From Beijerinckiaceae bacterium (lineage in GTDB: Bacteria > Pseudomonadota > Alphaproteobacteria > Rhizobiales > Beijerinckiaceae): 11,325 nucleotides of DNA. Both the position numbers and the translations under genes were made by a program. Of this stretch, positions 1 to 6,085 are shown piece after piece. Within the stretch, counting starts at the first letter, position 1. Each line of letters starts with the position of its first letter. Below the pieces are notes generated by a model that was not told the origin of the DNA, did not search any database, and saw nothing but the letters and a program-made list of their open reading frames with translations. The DNA lies in assembly GCA_947458675.1 (NCBI GenBank), contig CANHAW010000027.1, positions 1 through 11,325 of the forward strand, written 5' to 3'.

Positions 1-844
1 AGGCGGCGGCCGAGCCGCCGAGGCCCGGCACCATGCCGATCATCGCGCCGATGATCGAGGTGCGAATGACGAGGAACCAGTGACGGGGCACTTCGAGAAC
101 GCCCTGGAACACCTGACGATAGGAGAATTTCACCTTGTCCATCGGCAATGCGGCAATCGAGCCGCCCTTGACCGCCAGAGTGATCATTTCCGGAACCGCG
201 AAAATGGCGAGCACGCAAGTGACGAGCGAAATGCCATCCCACAGGAACAGGTAATCGCCCGAAAAGCGCGCCGTTCCCGTTTGCGGGTCCATGCCGACGG
301 TCGACAGCATCATGCCGAACAGGCCGACAATCATGCCCTTGAAAATGTTCCCGCCGCCGGCGAGGAAGGCGATGAAAGTAATGCCGAGGATCGCCAGCAG
401 GAAGAATTCCGCCGGAGAGAAAGACAGAACGATCGGCTCGAGAATCGGGATCATCACCGCAAAGATGATCGCGCCAATAATGCCGCCGACGCCCGAAGCG
501 GTGATGGAGGCGCCAAGCGCGCGGCCCGCCTCGCCCTTTTTCGCCATCGGATAGCCATCGACCGTGGTGGCCGCATCGTCGCCATCGCCGGGCACGCCGA
601 ACATGATGGAGGAAATCTGGCCCGACGTGCCATTCACCGCATGCATGGTGAGGAGGAAGACCGCGCCCTGGGTCATATCCATGCCGAAGACGAAGGGAAT
701 GGCCAGCGCAATCGACAAACGACCGCCAATGCCCGGCGTGGCGCCGACAATGAGGCCGATCATCACCGCGATCAGCATCAGCCCCATGGTCTGGGGATTG
801 GTCACCAGAGCGCCAAGCGCACTGAACATGACATCGAACATCAT
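1..844 (-). CDS. tctA: Tripartite tricarboxylate transporter large permease, TctA family (partial, 3' end beyond left edge)
   Basis: This is the large membrane subunit of a TTT-type secondary transporter, which moves a carboxylate or similar small solute across the inner membrane using an ion gradient and a periplasmic binding protein. About 281 codons are visible of a family that is normally near 500 residues. Seen in the translation: a Gly-rich loop VGATPGIGG at residues 33-41, the family signature DGYPMAKKGEAGRALG near residues 96-111, long hydrophobic stretches between, and a second loop MVPGLGG near residue 270 that matches the known internal duplication of TctA. Two ATG codons stand in tandem (844 and 841). 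The GGAGG just upstream is 2 nt from the first and 5 nt from the second, so 841 may be the true start. It is divergent from the LysR regulator at 982. Normally tctC and tctB sit ahead of tctA in the same operon; here tctA is the first gene. Family assignment is secure; substrate is unknown. Confidence 0.93.
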   Translation of the reverse strand, partial: MMFDVMFSALGALVTNPQTMGLMLIAVMIGLIVGATPGIGGRLSIALAIPFVFGMDMTQGAVFLLTMHAVNGTSGQISSIMFGVPGDGDDAATTVDGYPMAKKGEAGRALGASITASGVGGIIGAIIFAVMIPILEPIVLSFSPAEFFLLAILGITFIAFLAGGGNIFKGMIVGLFGMMLSTVGMDPQTGTARFSGDYLFLWDGISLVTCVLAIFAVPEMITLAVKGGSIAALPMDKVKFSYRQVFQGVLEVPRHWFLVIRTSIIGAMIGMVPGLGGSAAA

Positions 845-981
845 TTCCTCCCGGGGGCGAGGTCTTGGGCCCCGCTGGTCTGACGCAAACTAAAGTCGCA
901 TCAGGGGCCGGTAAATCGAAACCTTTGTAATAGAGATAAAAAATATTTTAATCTATCCCTTCAATATGCGGGGGGTAGGGC
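845..981. promoter_or_regulatory. Divergent tctA/lysR intergenic region with AT-rich dyad, candidate LysR operator
   Basis: The region between the two divergent starts has an AT-rich island at about 925-956 in GC-rich surroundings. It holds the perfect palindrome AAAATATTTT at 940-949, flanked by ATAGA at 930-934 and TCTAT at 952-956. The outer arms are off-centre from the inner palindrome by about 1.5 bp. LysR-type regulators usually bind AT-rich dyads with a T-N11-A core in the gap between their own gene and a divergent target, so position and composition fit. That it binds this regulator is inference. Confidence 0.5.
925..952 (+). promoter_or_regulatory. Candidate promoter of the lysR-tctC unit
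   Basis: TTGTAA at 925-930 and TTTAAT at 947-952 are separated by 16 bp. They match the sigma-70-type consensus at 4 of 6 and 5 of 6 positions. Transcription would begin near 959, about 22 nt before the lysR start. The -10 element lies inside the AT-rich dyad, which would fit negative autoregulation. The AT-rich context makes chance matches likely. Confidence 0.35.
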
Positions 982-1842
982 ATGCGCATCGAGGATCTGG
1001 ATTTCAGCAAGTTGAGGGCGTTTCAGCTGGTGGCGAGCCACGGGACCCTGGCGGCCGCCGCCACCCAGCTCGGCCTCACCATTCCAGCTGTCTCGGCGAA
1101 ATTGAAGCGGCTCGACCAGGTGGTCGGCGTCCCCCTGTTCAGGCGCCTGCCCAACGGGCTCGCGATGACCTCTGCCGGCGAGCGCTTCCTGCGCGATGTC
1201 ACTTTGCTTTTGCAGGAGGCCGAACAGGCCGTCGCGCGGGTGCAATCGCCGGCCAATATGCAATCGGAAGAAACGGGCAGCCTGTCTCTGGCCATCGGCG
1301 GCGACTATGCGAGTTTCTTCATGCCCCGCCTCAATTCCTTTCTCGCAGAATATCCGCGCGTGCAGATCGGCATGCGCGTGACGCGGCGTTCCGATTCACT
1401 GGCTGCGCTGCAGCAGGGTCGCGCCGACTTTTGCATGGGCGTCTTTCCGCGCCTGCCGCAGGGCATTGCAGCGAAAGTCGTGGCGCGCACGACCATGTCG
1501 CTGGTGACGCGGGCCGACGATGCCAAAGTCGCCACGGGATCGCGTCTGATCGTTGCCCCACGCGGCTCGGCGCTGCGCCAGCTATTGCGCAAATCGCCTT
1601 ATATGGAGGGGCTCCCCAATGTTCTGGAATGTCCGACATGCCAGACAGCGATGGAACTCGTCGCCTTGGGTGCCGGTCCCGCCATCGTGCATACAATGTG
1701 CGTGGCGCGCGAGCCGAACGAGGAACTCAAAACCACCGACCTCGGCGAGAAGCATGGCTTGATGCAACTCGTTGTGGCCTACCGGCGTAGCGCCTTGCGG
1801 TCGCGCGCAGCGCAGGCGTTTTTCGACCGCGTGACCGCCTGA
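982..1842 (+). CDS. LysR-type transcriptional regulator
   Basis: This DNA-binding regulator of 286 residues has the family's usual length and architecture. The N-terminal winged helix-turn-helix spans about residues 5-64: LRAFQLVASHGTLAAAA, then TIPAVSAKLKRLDQ as recognition helix region, then GVPLFRR and the wing TSAGERFL. A linker helix follows to about residue 90. The rest is an effector-binding domain that starts near GSLSLAIGGDY and contains PRLNSFLAEYPRVQIGMRV, the usual first lobe of the LysR substrate domain. The start ATG at 982 follows the purine-rich stretch GGGGGGTAGGG. It is divergent from tctA and is followed 80 bp later by tctC on the same strand, so regulation of the TTT transporter genes is the likely role. 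This is inferred from position only. The coinducer is unknown and is probably the transported solute or a product of it. Confidence 0.95.
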   Translation: MRIEDLDFSKLRAFQLVASHGTLAAAATQLGLTIPAVSAKLKRLDQVVGVPLFRRLPNGLAMTSAGERFLRDVTLLLQEAEQAVARVQSPANMQSEETGSLSLAIGGDYASFFMPRLNSFLAEYPRVQIGMRVTRRSDSLAALQQGRADFCMGVFPRLPQGIAAKVVARTTMSLVTRADDAKVATGSRLIVAPRGSALRQLLRKSPYMEGLPNVLECPTCQTAMELVALGAGPAIVHTMCVAREPNEELKTTDLGEKHGLMQLVVAYRRSALRSRAAQAFFDRVTA

Positions 1843-1851
1843 GACGCTTGG

Positions 1852-1880
1852 TTGACAGCAACCAGCCTTTCCCGGACCAT
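1852..1880 (+). promoter_or_regulatory. Possible internal promoter for tctC
   Basis: A perfect TTGACA hexamer at 1852-1857 lies just after the lysR stop. A 17-bp spacer leads to GACCAT at 1875-1880, which matches the -10 consensus at only three positions. It would allow tctC to be expressed apart from lysR. The weak -10 keeps this tentative. The TTGACA is also part of a small hairpin, TGGTTG at 1849-1854 pairing with CAACCA at 1859-1864. Confidence 0.25.
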
Positions 1881-1915
1881 GCCCGCCAATCCGCAAGCAA
1901 AAGCGGTCCGGGAGG
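1870..1915 (+). promoter_or_regulatory. Inverted repeat overlapping the tctC ribosome-binding site
   Basis: TCCCGGACC at 1870-1878 is a perfect 9-bp inverted match to GGTCCGGGA at 1905-1913, with a 26-nt loop. The right arm covers the first part of the Shine-Dalgarno sequence GGGAGG (1910-1915), which sits 7 nt before the tctC ATG. In RNA the stem could hide the ribosome-binding site. A smaller competing hairpin, CCGC at 1891-1894 with GCGG at 1903-1906, would break it. The pairing is visible in the sequence; a regulatory role is inference. Confidence 0.45.
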
Positions 1916-1922
1916 CAATATC

Positions 1923-2948
1923 ATGTCGATGAAATCGAGGCTCATGGCGATGGCGGGACTTGTCGCGCTCGCCTCATTCGCCCAATCGCCTGCGCAAGCG
2001 CAGCAGGAATTTTACGCCGGCAAGAACCTGACCATGATCATCGGCTTCGGCCCCGGCGGCGGCTACGATCTGTGGGGCCGCAATGTGGCGCGCCATATCG
2101 TCAATCATCTGCCGGGCAAGCCGACGGCCGTGCCGCAGAACATGCCGGGCGCAGGCAGCTATAATGCCGCCAATCATCTCTTCAACATTGCGCCCAAAGA
2201 CGGCTCGGTGATGGGCATTATTGCGCGCGATGCGCCGCTGGGGCCTCTCACGGGTGCTGAAGGCACACGTTTCGATCCCTTGAAATTATCCTGGATCGGC
2301 ACGCCCAATATCGAAACCAATGTCTGCATCACCCGCGCCGGCGCAGATGTGCAGACAGTGGATGATCTCTACAAGAAAACCTTCATTGTCGGCGACACGG
2401 GCCCCGGCACCGGCACACGCTCCTATCCCAAGGCGCTCAGCGCATTGCTGGGTATGAATTTCAAACTGGTCTCGGGCTTTCCCTCATCCGCAAATGTCTT
2501 TCTCGCCATGGAACGCGGCGAAGTGGACGGCATTTGCGAAAGCCTCGACAGCGTGATGACCCGCAAGCCTGAATGGCTGAGCTCGGGCAAGATCAAAATC
2601 GTTTTCTATGGCGCGCTGCAGCCGATCAACGAGCCTGTGCTGAAGGGTGTTCCCTTCATCCTCGATCTCGCCAAAAACGAGGAGCAGAAGAAGGAAATCG
2701 CCTTCCTCTACGCCGGCCAGGGCATCGGCCGTCCCTTCGTCGCGCCGCCCGGCCTGCCGCCCGAACGGCTTGCCATGCTGCGGAAGGCTTTTATGGCGAC
2801 GATGAAAGATCCCGAATTCATCTCCGACGTGACGCGCCAGAAAATGGAACTCGATCCCCATAGCGGCGAATATCTGGAAAAGCTGATTCAGGAAATCTAT
2901 GCGACACCCAAAGCCATCGTCCAGAAGATCGGCGACCTGATCAAGTAA
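1923..2948 (+). CDS. tctC: TTT-system periplasmic substrate-binding protein, TctC/Bug family
   Basis: This is the extracytoplasmic solute receptor that captures substrate in the periplasm and delivers it to a TctA/TctB permease. It has 341 residues, near the usual length for the family. Residues 1-26 form a classical Sec signal peptide: Lys/Arg, a hydrophobic core MAGLVALASFA, and a predicted cut after AQA before QQEF. The mature protein shows Bug-family features: IIGFGPGGGYDLWGR near residues 39-53 (ligand loop 1), MPGAGSYNAANHLFNIAPKDG near 75-94, and DTGPGTGTRSYP in the middle. ATG 1923 is chosen because it starts the signal peptide and follows GGAGG at 7 nt; the open frame continues 25 codons upstream but has no such support. 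It lies 80 bp downstream of the LysR gene and ends 20 bp before a strong terminator stem. The nature of the ligand (carboxylate or other) cannot be read from sequence. Confidence 0.94.
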   Translation: MSMKSRLMAMAGLVALASFAQSPAQAQQEFYAGKNLTMIIGFGPGGGYDLWGRNVARHIVNHLPGKPTAVPQNMPGAGSYNAANHLFNIAPKDGSVMGIIARDAPLGPLTGAEGTRFDPLKLSWIGTPNIETNVCITRAGADVQTVDDLYKKTFIVGDTGPGTGTRSYPKALSALLGMNFKLVSGFPSSANVFLAMERGEVDGICESLDSVMTRKPEWLSSGKIKIVFYGALQPINEPVLKGVPFILDLAKNEEQKKEIAFLYAGQGIGRPFVAPPGLPPERLAMLRKAFMATMKDPEFISDVTRQKMELDPHSGEYLEKLIQEIYATPKAIVQKIGDLIK

Positions 2949-2963
2949 GGTCGAGACGCTGGC

Positions 2964-2998
2964 AAAAAGCCGGAGCTGAAAAAGCTCCGGCTTTTTTT
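2964..2998 (+). terminator. Intrinsic terminator after tctC, probably bidirectional
   Basis: GCCGGAGCT at 2969-2977 pairs perfectly with AGCTCCGGC at 2983-2991 around the 5-nt loop GAAAA, and is followed by seven T. Five A at 2964-2968 precede the stem, so the opposite strand also has a hairpin followed by a T run. It lies between the convergent tctC and cysteine hydrolase genes (2948 and 3057) and probably serves both. Confidence 0.92.
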
Positions 2999-3056
2999 AT
3001 GCCTGAATCCAGAACCCGCAAGATGGGGCAGGATTGTTTGCGCCAATGCCGATCGC

Positions 3057-3728
3057 TCAAGCAGCCGGCATCAGTTTCGCAAGCTCTTCGAGCGACACAA
3101 CCGACGCATATTTTGCATCCATGTCGAAGAGATTTGCCGAATGGGCGAATTGCGAGCGGTCGAAACAGCATTCATCGACAACGAATGTCGCAAAGCCATT
3201 GGAGAATCCATCGACGACGGAAGCGCGTACGCAGCCCGATGTCGAGACGCCGCAGAAGACCAGCGTATCGACGCCCTGCTGGACAAGATAAGCAAGCAAA
3301 GGCGTCTGGAAAAAGGCGCTCGCGCGCGTCTTGCCAAGAACCCATTCGCCCGCCTTCGGCGTGACGGCATCGGGAAAATCATTGGCTTCGGGAGGCGATG
3401 CCTTGGTGCGCTTCGACTTGGTCGCACGGCCCGAATAGGGCGTATTGGCCTCATCGGCATTGGTGAAGACAATCGGCAATTTGCGCGCGCGGAACATGTC
3501 GAGAAGACGCACGATGCGTGGGATGGCTTCCCATGAAACCGGGCCGCAAGCGGAGCCGAAAGTGGCAATCGATTCCTGCAGGCTCTGCCCCTCATGGCCC
3601 GTGAAGGCATAGGTCACATCGACAACAATCAGAGCCGGACGCTTGCCAAGCTTCATCTCGGTCAGGAAGCCTGCGCTCCGATAGGTTGCGAGCTCCGCTT
3701 CCGGAATGAGTTTCATCCAGTCTTTCAT
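3057..3728 (-). CDS. Cysteine hydrolase, isochorismatase / N-carbamoylsarcosine amidase family
   Basis: A cytoplasmic hydrolase of 223 residues from the family that cleaves amide, ureido or vinyl-ether bonds with an Asp-Lys-Cys triad. The triad is readable: D37 in LIVVDVTYAF, K133 in LGKTRASAFF, and C166 in CGVSTSGCVRASV, preceded by the loop that carries the family's non-proline cis peptide. The overall pattern, including YSGRATKSKR and EANDFPDAVTP, is closer to N-carbamoylsarcosine amidase and maleamate amidohydrolase type members than to true isochorismatase, but exact substrate cannot be assigned. Start: ATG 3728 has AAGGGGA 7 nt upstream; the frame extends 26 codons further without a ribosome site and with unlikely composition. 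It converges on tctC across a shared terminator. The link to the transporter is positional: the enzyme may act on the imported solute or its breakdown product. Confidence 0.9.
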   Translation of the reverse strand: MKDWMKLIPEAELATYRSAGFLTEMKLGKRPALIVVDVTYAFTGHEGQSLQESIATFGSACGPVSWEAIPRIVRLLDMFRARKLPIVFTNADEANTPYSGRATKSKRTKASPPEANDFPDAVTPKAGEWVLGKTRASAFFQTPLLAYLVQQGVDTLVFCGVSTSGCVRASVVDGFSNGFATFVVDECCFDRSQFAHSANLFDMDAKYASVVSLEELAKLMPAA

Positions 3729-3939
3729 TGTCGTCCCCTTGTTTGCCCATCGCCCGATACGGGCGATCCCACAGGCCAGTTTGTCGCTATTCTTCAGACA
3801 AGTCACGGTGAGGACAAGACGAAAGTCGAAATTGCCGAAGTATTGGCATCCCGCCGGCGAGCAAAGCCGCTATTCCCTTGCGGAAGTCACTGTCAAGCCA
3901 TAGGTTTTATAGCATCTGATTCGCACTGATTCGGATTCT
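3729..3939. promoter_or_regulatory. Divergent intergenic region with triple GATTC repeat before the 3940 gene
   Basis: This 211-bp gap must hold promoters for the hydrolase (leftward) and for the unknown gene at 3940. GATTC occurs at 3918-3922, 3928-3932 and 3934-3938. The first two lie inside a direct repeat CTGATTCG at 3916 and 3926, exactly 10 bp apart. A TATAGC element at 3908-3913 could be a -10 box, but I find no convincing -35. The repeat is clear; its role as an operator is a guess. Confidence 0.35.
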
Positions 3940-4332
3940 ATGAACCAGCACGTTCTCGAAGATTCCACTGCCGAACTCATCCGCTGGGCCGAGCCTGTGC
4001 TGGGCGACGTGCTCGCGAGCGGTTATGCCGCCCATATCACTGACGCAAAAGTCGTCGGTCCCATTGTCCGCTGCCATGTTCTGATCTGGCGCTGCGTGCT
4101 GAGCGGCGATTCGCGAATGGAAGCCTTTCATGAGGCGCTGGCGCGAATGACCCGGCGCACCGGCGTGTCCGACCAGGATATTGAAGAGCTCGACCGCGAG
4201 GTTTTGCGCGAATTGCTGCATGTGATCGCGATCCGCTACCAGCGTTCGCCCCGCAGCGCCGGCCATTTCAGCATGGAAGTGGCGCGCGCTGCCTGCCGGC
4301 TCACCGCCCTGCGCAAGCCCGGACAAAACTAA
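3940..4332 (+). CDS. Hypothetical 130-residue helical protein
   Basis: I do not recognise this family. The protein is 130 residues long, has no signal peptide or membrane segment, and its composition predicts several amphipathic helices, for example AELIRWAEPVLGDVLASGY, MEAFHEALARM and DIEELDREVLRELLHVIAIRY. The C terminus is basic. It is probably a soluble cytoplasmic protein. Third-position G/C bias supports real coding. ATG 3940 is the first in-frame start, but no clear Shine-Dalgarno precedes it; the upstream bases are a GATTC repeat. It ends about 118 bp before the helicase on the same strand. The opposite strand is also open over nearly the same span (3907-4326), but that reading is rich in His/Gln/Met in a way typical of antisense shadows. 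Confidence 0.65.
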   Translation: MNQHVLEDSTAELIRWAEPVLGDVLASGYAAHITDAKVVGPIVRCHVLIWRCVLSGDSRMEAFHEALARMTRRTGVSDQDIEELDREVLRELLHVIAIRYQRSPRSAGHFSMEVARAACRLTALRKPGQN

Positions 4333-4450
4333 GCCCGGTCAGGAAACGGTCTGCTAACATTTTCGCCAGTTCGGAGAACGCGCTTGCAAAGCCGCGCCGA
4401 AGCCCTCATGTGCGTGGCGCCGGCATTTGTTGCAGGCCGAGGGGATTGAC

Positions 4451-5545
4451 GTGCCACAGAATTGGTCGCCGCAGCAGGACCGGGCGCTCAAGGAGGTTGC
4501 GGCCTGGCTCAAATCCGGGAAGCCGCAGATTTTCCGCCTGTTCGGCTTTGCCGGCACCGGCAAGACGACGCTCGCCCGCCATATTGCCGAGGGCATAGAC
4601 GGCGACGTGGTCTTTGCAGCCTATACGGGCAAAGCCGCCCTGGTTCTGCGCTCCAAGGGTTGCGACGATGCCCGCACGATCCACTCGCTGATTTACCGCG
4701 CCAAGGAAGTGGATTCGGAAGTTCCGAGCTTTGTCATTAACGAACAAAGCCCGGCCAATACGGCAAGCCTGATCATCATCGATGAATGTTCCATGGTGGA
4801 TGAGGAGCTCGGCCGCGACCTCCTTTCGTTTGGCCGTCCCGTTCTCGTGCTCGGCGATCCGGCGCAATTGCCCCCTGTCAAAGGCGGCGGCTTTTTCACC
4901 GAGGCGGAGCCGGACGTCATGCTGACGGAAGTCCATCGCCAGGCTGCCGACAATCCGATTGTGCGCATGTCGATGATTGTGCGCGAGGGCGGACGTCTGG
5001 AGCGGGGAGAATATGGGCAGAGCCGCGTCATCTCACGCGATGAGATCGATTCAGCCAGCGTGACGCGCGCCGACCAAATTCTCGTCGGCCTCAACCGCAC
5101 GCGTCGTCTCTACAATAAAAGATTGCGCGAATTATTCGGCTTTACGGGTGCAATGCCGGAGGCCGGCGACAGGCTTGTGTGCCTGCGCAACGATCGCAAA
5201 AAGGGCCTGCTCAACGGCGGCATCTGGACAGTCAAGACGCTGGCGCCAGCGCGTGGCGGCAAATTGCGCATGAGCATTGTGCCAGAGGAAGATCCGGTCA
5301 AAAAGCCATTGCGCGTTCGCGTCTTGCCCGATTTCTTCGAAAGCGAGGACGAGATTCCCTATGCGCTGCGCCGCGATTCGGATGAATTCGATTTCGGCTA
5401 TGCGCTGACCGTCCACAAGGCGCAGGGCTCGCAATGGAACGAGATCGTTCTGTTTGATGAATCGCCGGCCTTTCGCGAACATCGCAGTCGCTGGCTCTAT
5501 ACAGGCATTACGCGCGCGGTTGAGCGCATCACCATCGTCACCTGA
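4451..5545 (+). CDS. RecD/Dda-like superfamily 1B DNA helicase (compact)
   Basis: An ATP-driven helicase of 364 residues carrying the core motifs of superfamily 1B: Walker A GFAGTGKTT at residues 32-40, motif Ia AAYTGKAALVL near 56-66, TIHSLIY at 76-82, Walker B LIIIDECSMV at 107-116, motif III GDPAQLPPV at 135 on, a C-terminal motif LTVHKAQGSQW at 319-329 and motif VI YTGITRA at 350-356. It is much shorter than full RecD2-type enzymes, with little beyond the motor core, and resembles Dda-like enzymes. GTG 4451 is chosen because GAGGGG lies 6 nt before it; a TTG at 4427 would add 8 residues without such a site. It is followed after 15 bp by the DedA gene, probably in one transcript. The biological role (repair, replication restart or other) is not shown by the sequence. 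Confidence 0.9.
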   Translation: MPQNWSPQQDRALKEVAAWLKSGKPQIFRLFGFAGTGKTTLARHIAEGIDGDVVFAAYTGKAALVLRSKGCDDARTIHSLIYRAKEVDSEVPSFVINEQSPANTASLIIIDECSMVDEELGRDLLSFGRPVLVLGDPAQLPPVKGGGFFTEAEPDVMLTEVHRQAADNPIVRMSMIVREGGRLERGEYGQSRVISRDEIDSASVTRADQILVGLNRTRRLYNKRLRELFGFTGAMPEAGDRLVCLRNDRKKGLLNGGIWTVKTLAPARGGKLRMSIVPEEDPVKKPLRVRVLPDFFESEDEIPYALRRDSDEFDFGYALTVHKAQGSQWNEIVLFDESPAFREHRSRWLYTGITRAVERITIVT

Positions 5546-5560
5546 AGGCAAGAGGATCGC

Positions 5561-6085
5561 GTGCAGGAATATGTCCAGCCCATGCTTGATTTCGTTCGCG
5601 AGCATCGTGAGTTTGCCGCGCCTTTCGTCTTTTTCCTCGCTTTTGGCGAATCGCTGGCGCTTGTATCGCTGCTGATCCCCGCCACCGTCTTGTTGTGGGG
5701 CATAGGCGCGCTTGTGGGCGCCTCAGGCATTGACTTCTGGCCGGTCTATTTTGCCGCCGTGCTGGGCGCGGGCCTTGGCGACTGGGTCTCTTATTGGCTC
5801 GGCTATCATTACCATGACCGGATTGCGCGCATGTGGCCGCTGTCGAAAAACCCGGATCTGCTGACGCGCGGACATGCCTTTTTTGAAAAATGGGGCTGGC
5901 CGGGCGTGTTCTTCGGTCGCTTCTTCGGGCCGCTGCGCGCCATCGTGCCTCTTGTGGCGGGCACATGCCAGATGTCGCATATGCGTTTCCAGATTGCCAA
6001 TTGGTCATCGGCCTTGGCCTGGTCTGCCGCGACTTTGGGCCCTGGGGCTGCAGGCTTTACCGCACTCATGGACATAGCGAAGTAA
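5561..6085 (+). CDS. DedA family (VTT domain) integral membrane protein
   Basis: An inner-membrane protein of 174 residues in the DedA/VTT family; characterised members carry undecaprenyl phosphate or other lipids across the membrane or support membrane homeostasis. Seen: a first hydrophobic segment with FGESLALVSLLIPATVLL at residues 28-45, GAGLGDWVSYWLGY near 69-82, and the family signature GRFFGPLRAIVPLVAG at 119-134 with R120, P124 and R126, then a final membrane segment near 145-168. The start is GTG 5561, with AGAGGA about 4 nt before. It lies 15 bp after the helicase stop, so co-transcription is likely. Its last 20 bp overlap the end of the convergent cyclopropane synthase gene. E30 matches the conserved first acid of the family, but the second acidic position known from E. 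coli YqjA/YghB reads Thr here. The family call is strong; the substrate is unknown. Confidence 0.9.
   Translation: MQEYVQPMLDFVREHREFAAPFVFFLAFGESLALVSLLIPATVLLWGIGALVGASGIDFWPVYFAAVLGAGLGDWVSYWLGYHYHDRIARMWPLSKNPDLLTRGHAFFEKWGWPGVFFGRFFGPLRAIVPLVAGTCQMSHMRFQIANWSSALAWSAATLGPGAAGFTALMDIAK

Noticed and set aside
80..883. 267-residue open frame on the plus strand opposite tctA
   Set aside because: Its low-complexity Arg/His/Glu/Asn-rich translation looks like antisense of a membrane protein, while the minus strand reads as clear TctA.
3844..3860. Sigma-54-like element beginning TGGCAT
   Set aside because: The -12 part does not carry the required TTGC at the right spacing.
3907..4326. 139-residue minus-strand frame opposite the unknown 130-residue gene
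   Set aside because: It is nearly coextensive with the plus-strand gene, and its His/Gln/Met-rich composition is typical of a shadow. Some doubt remains because neither frame has a recognised family.
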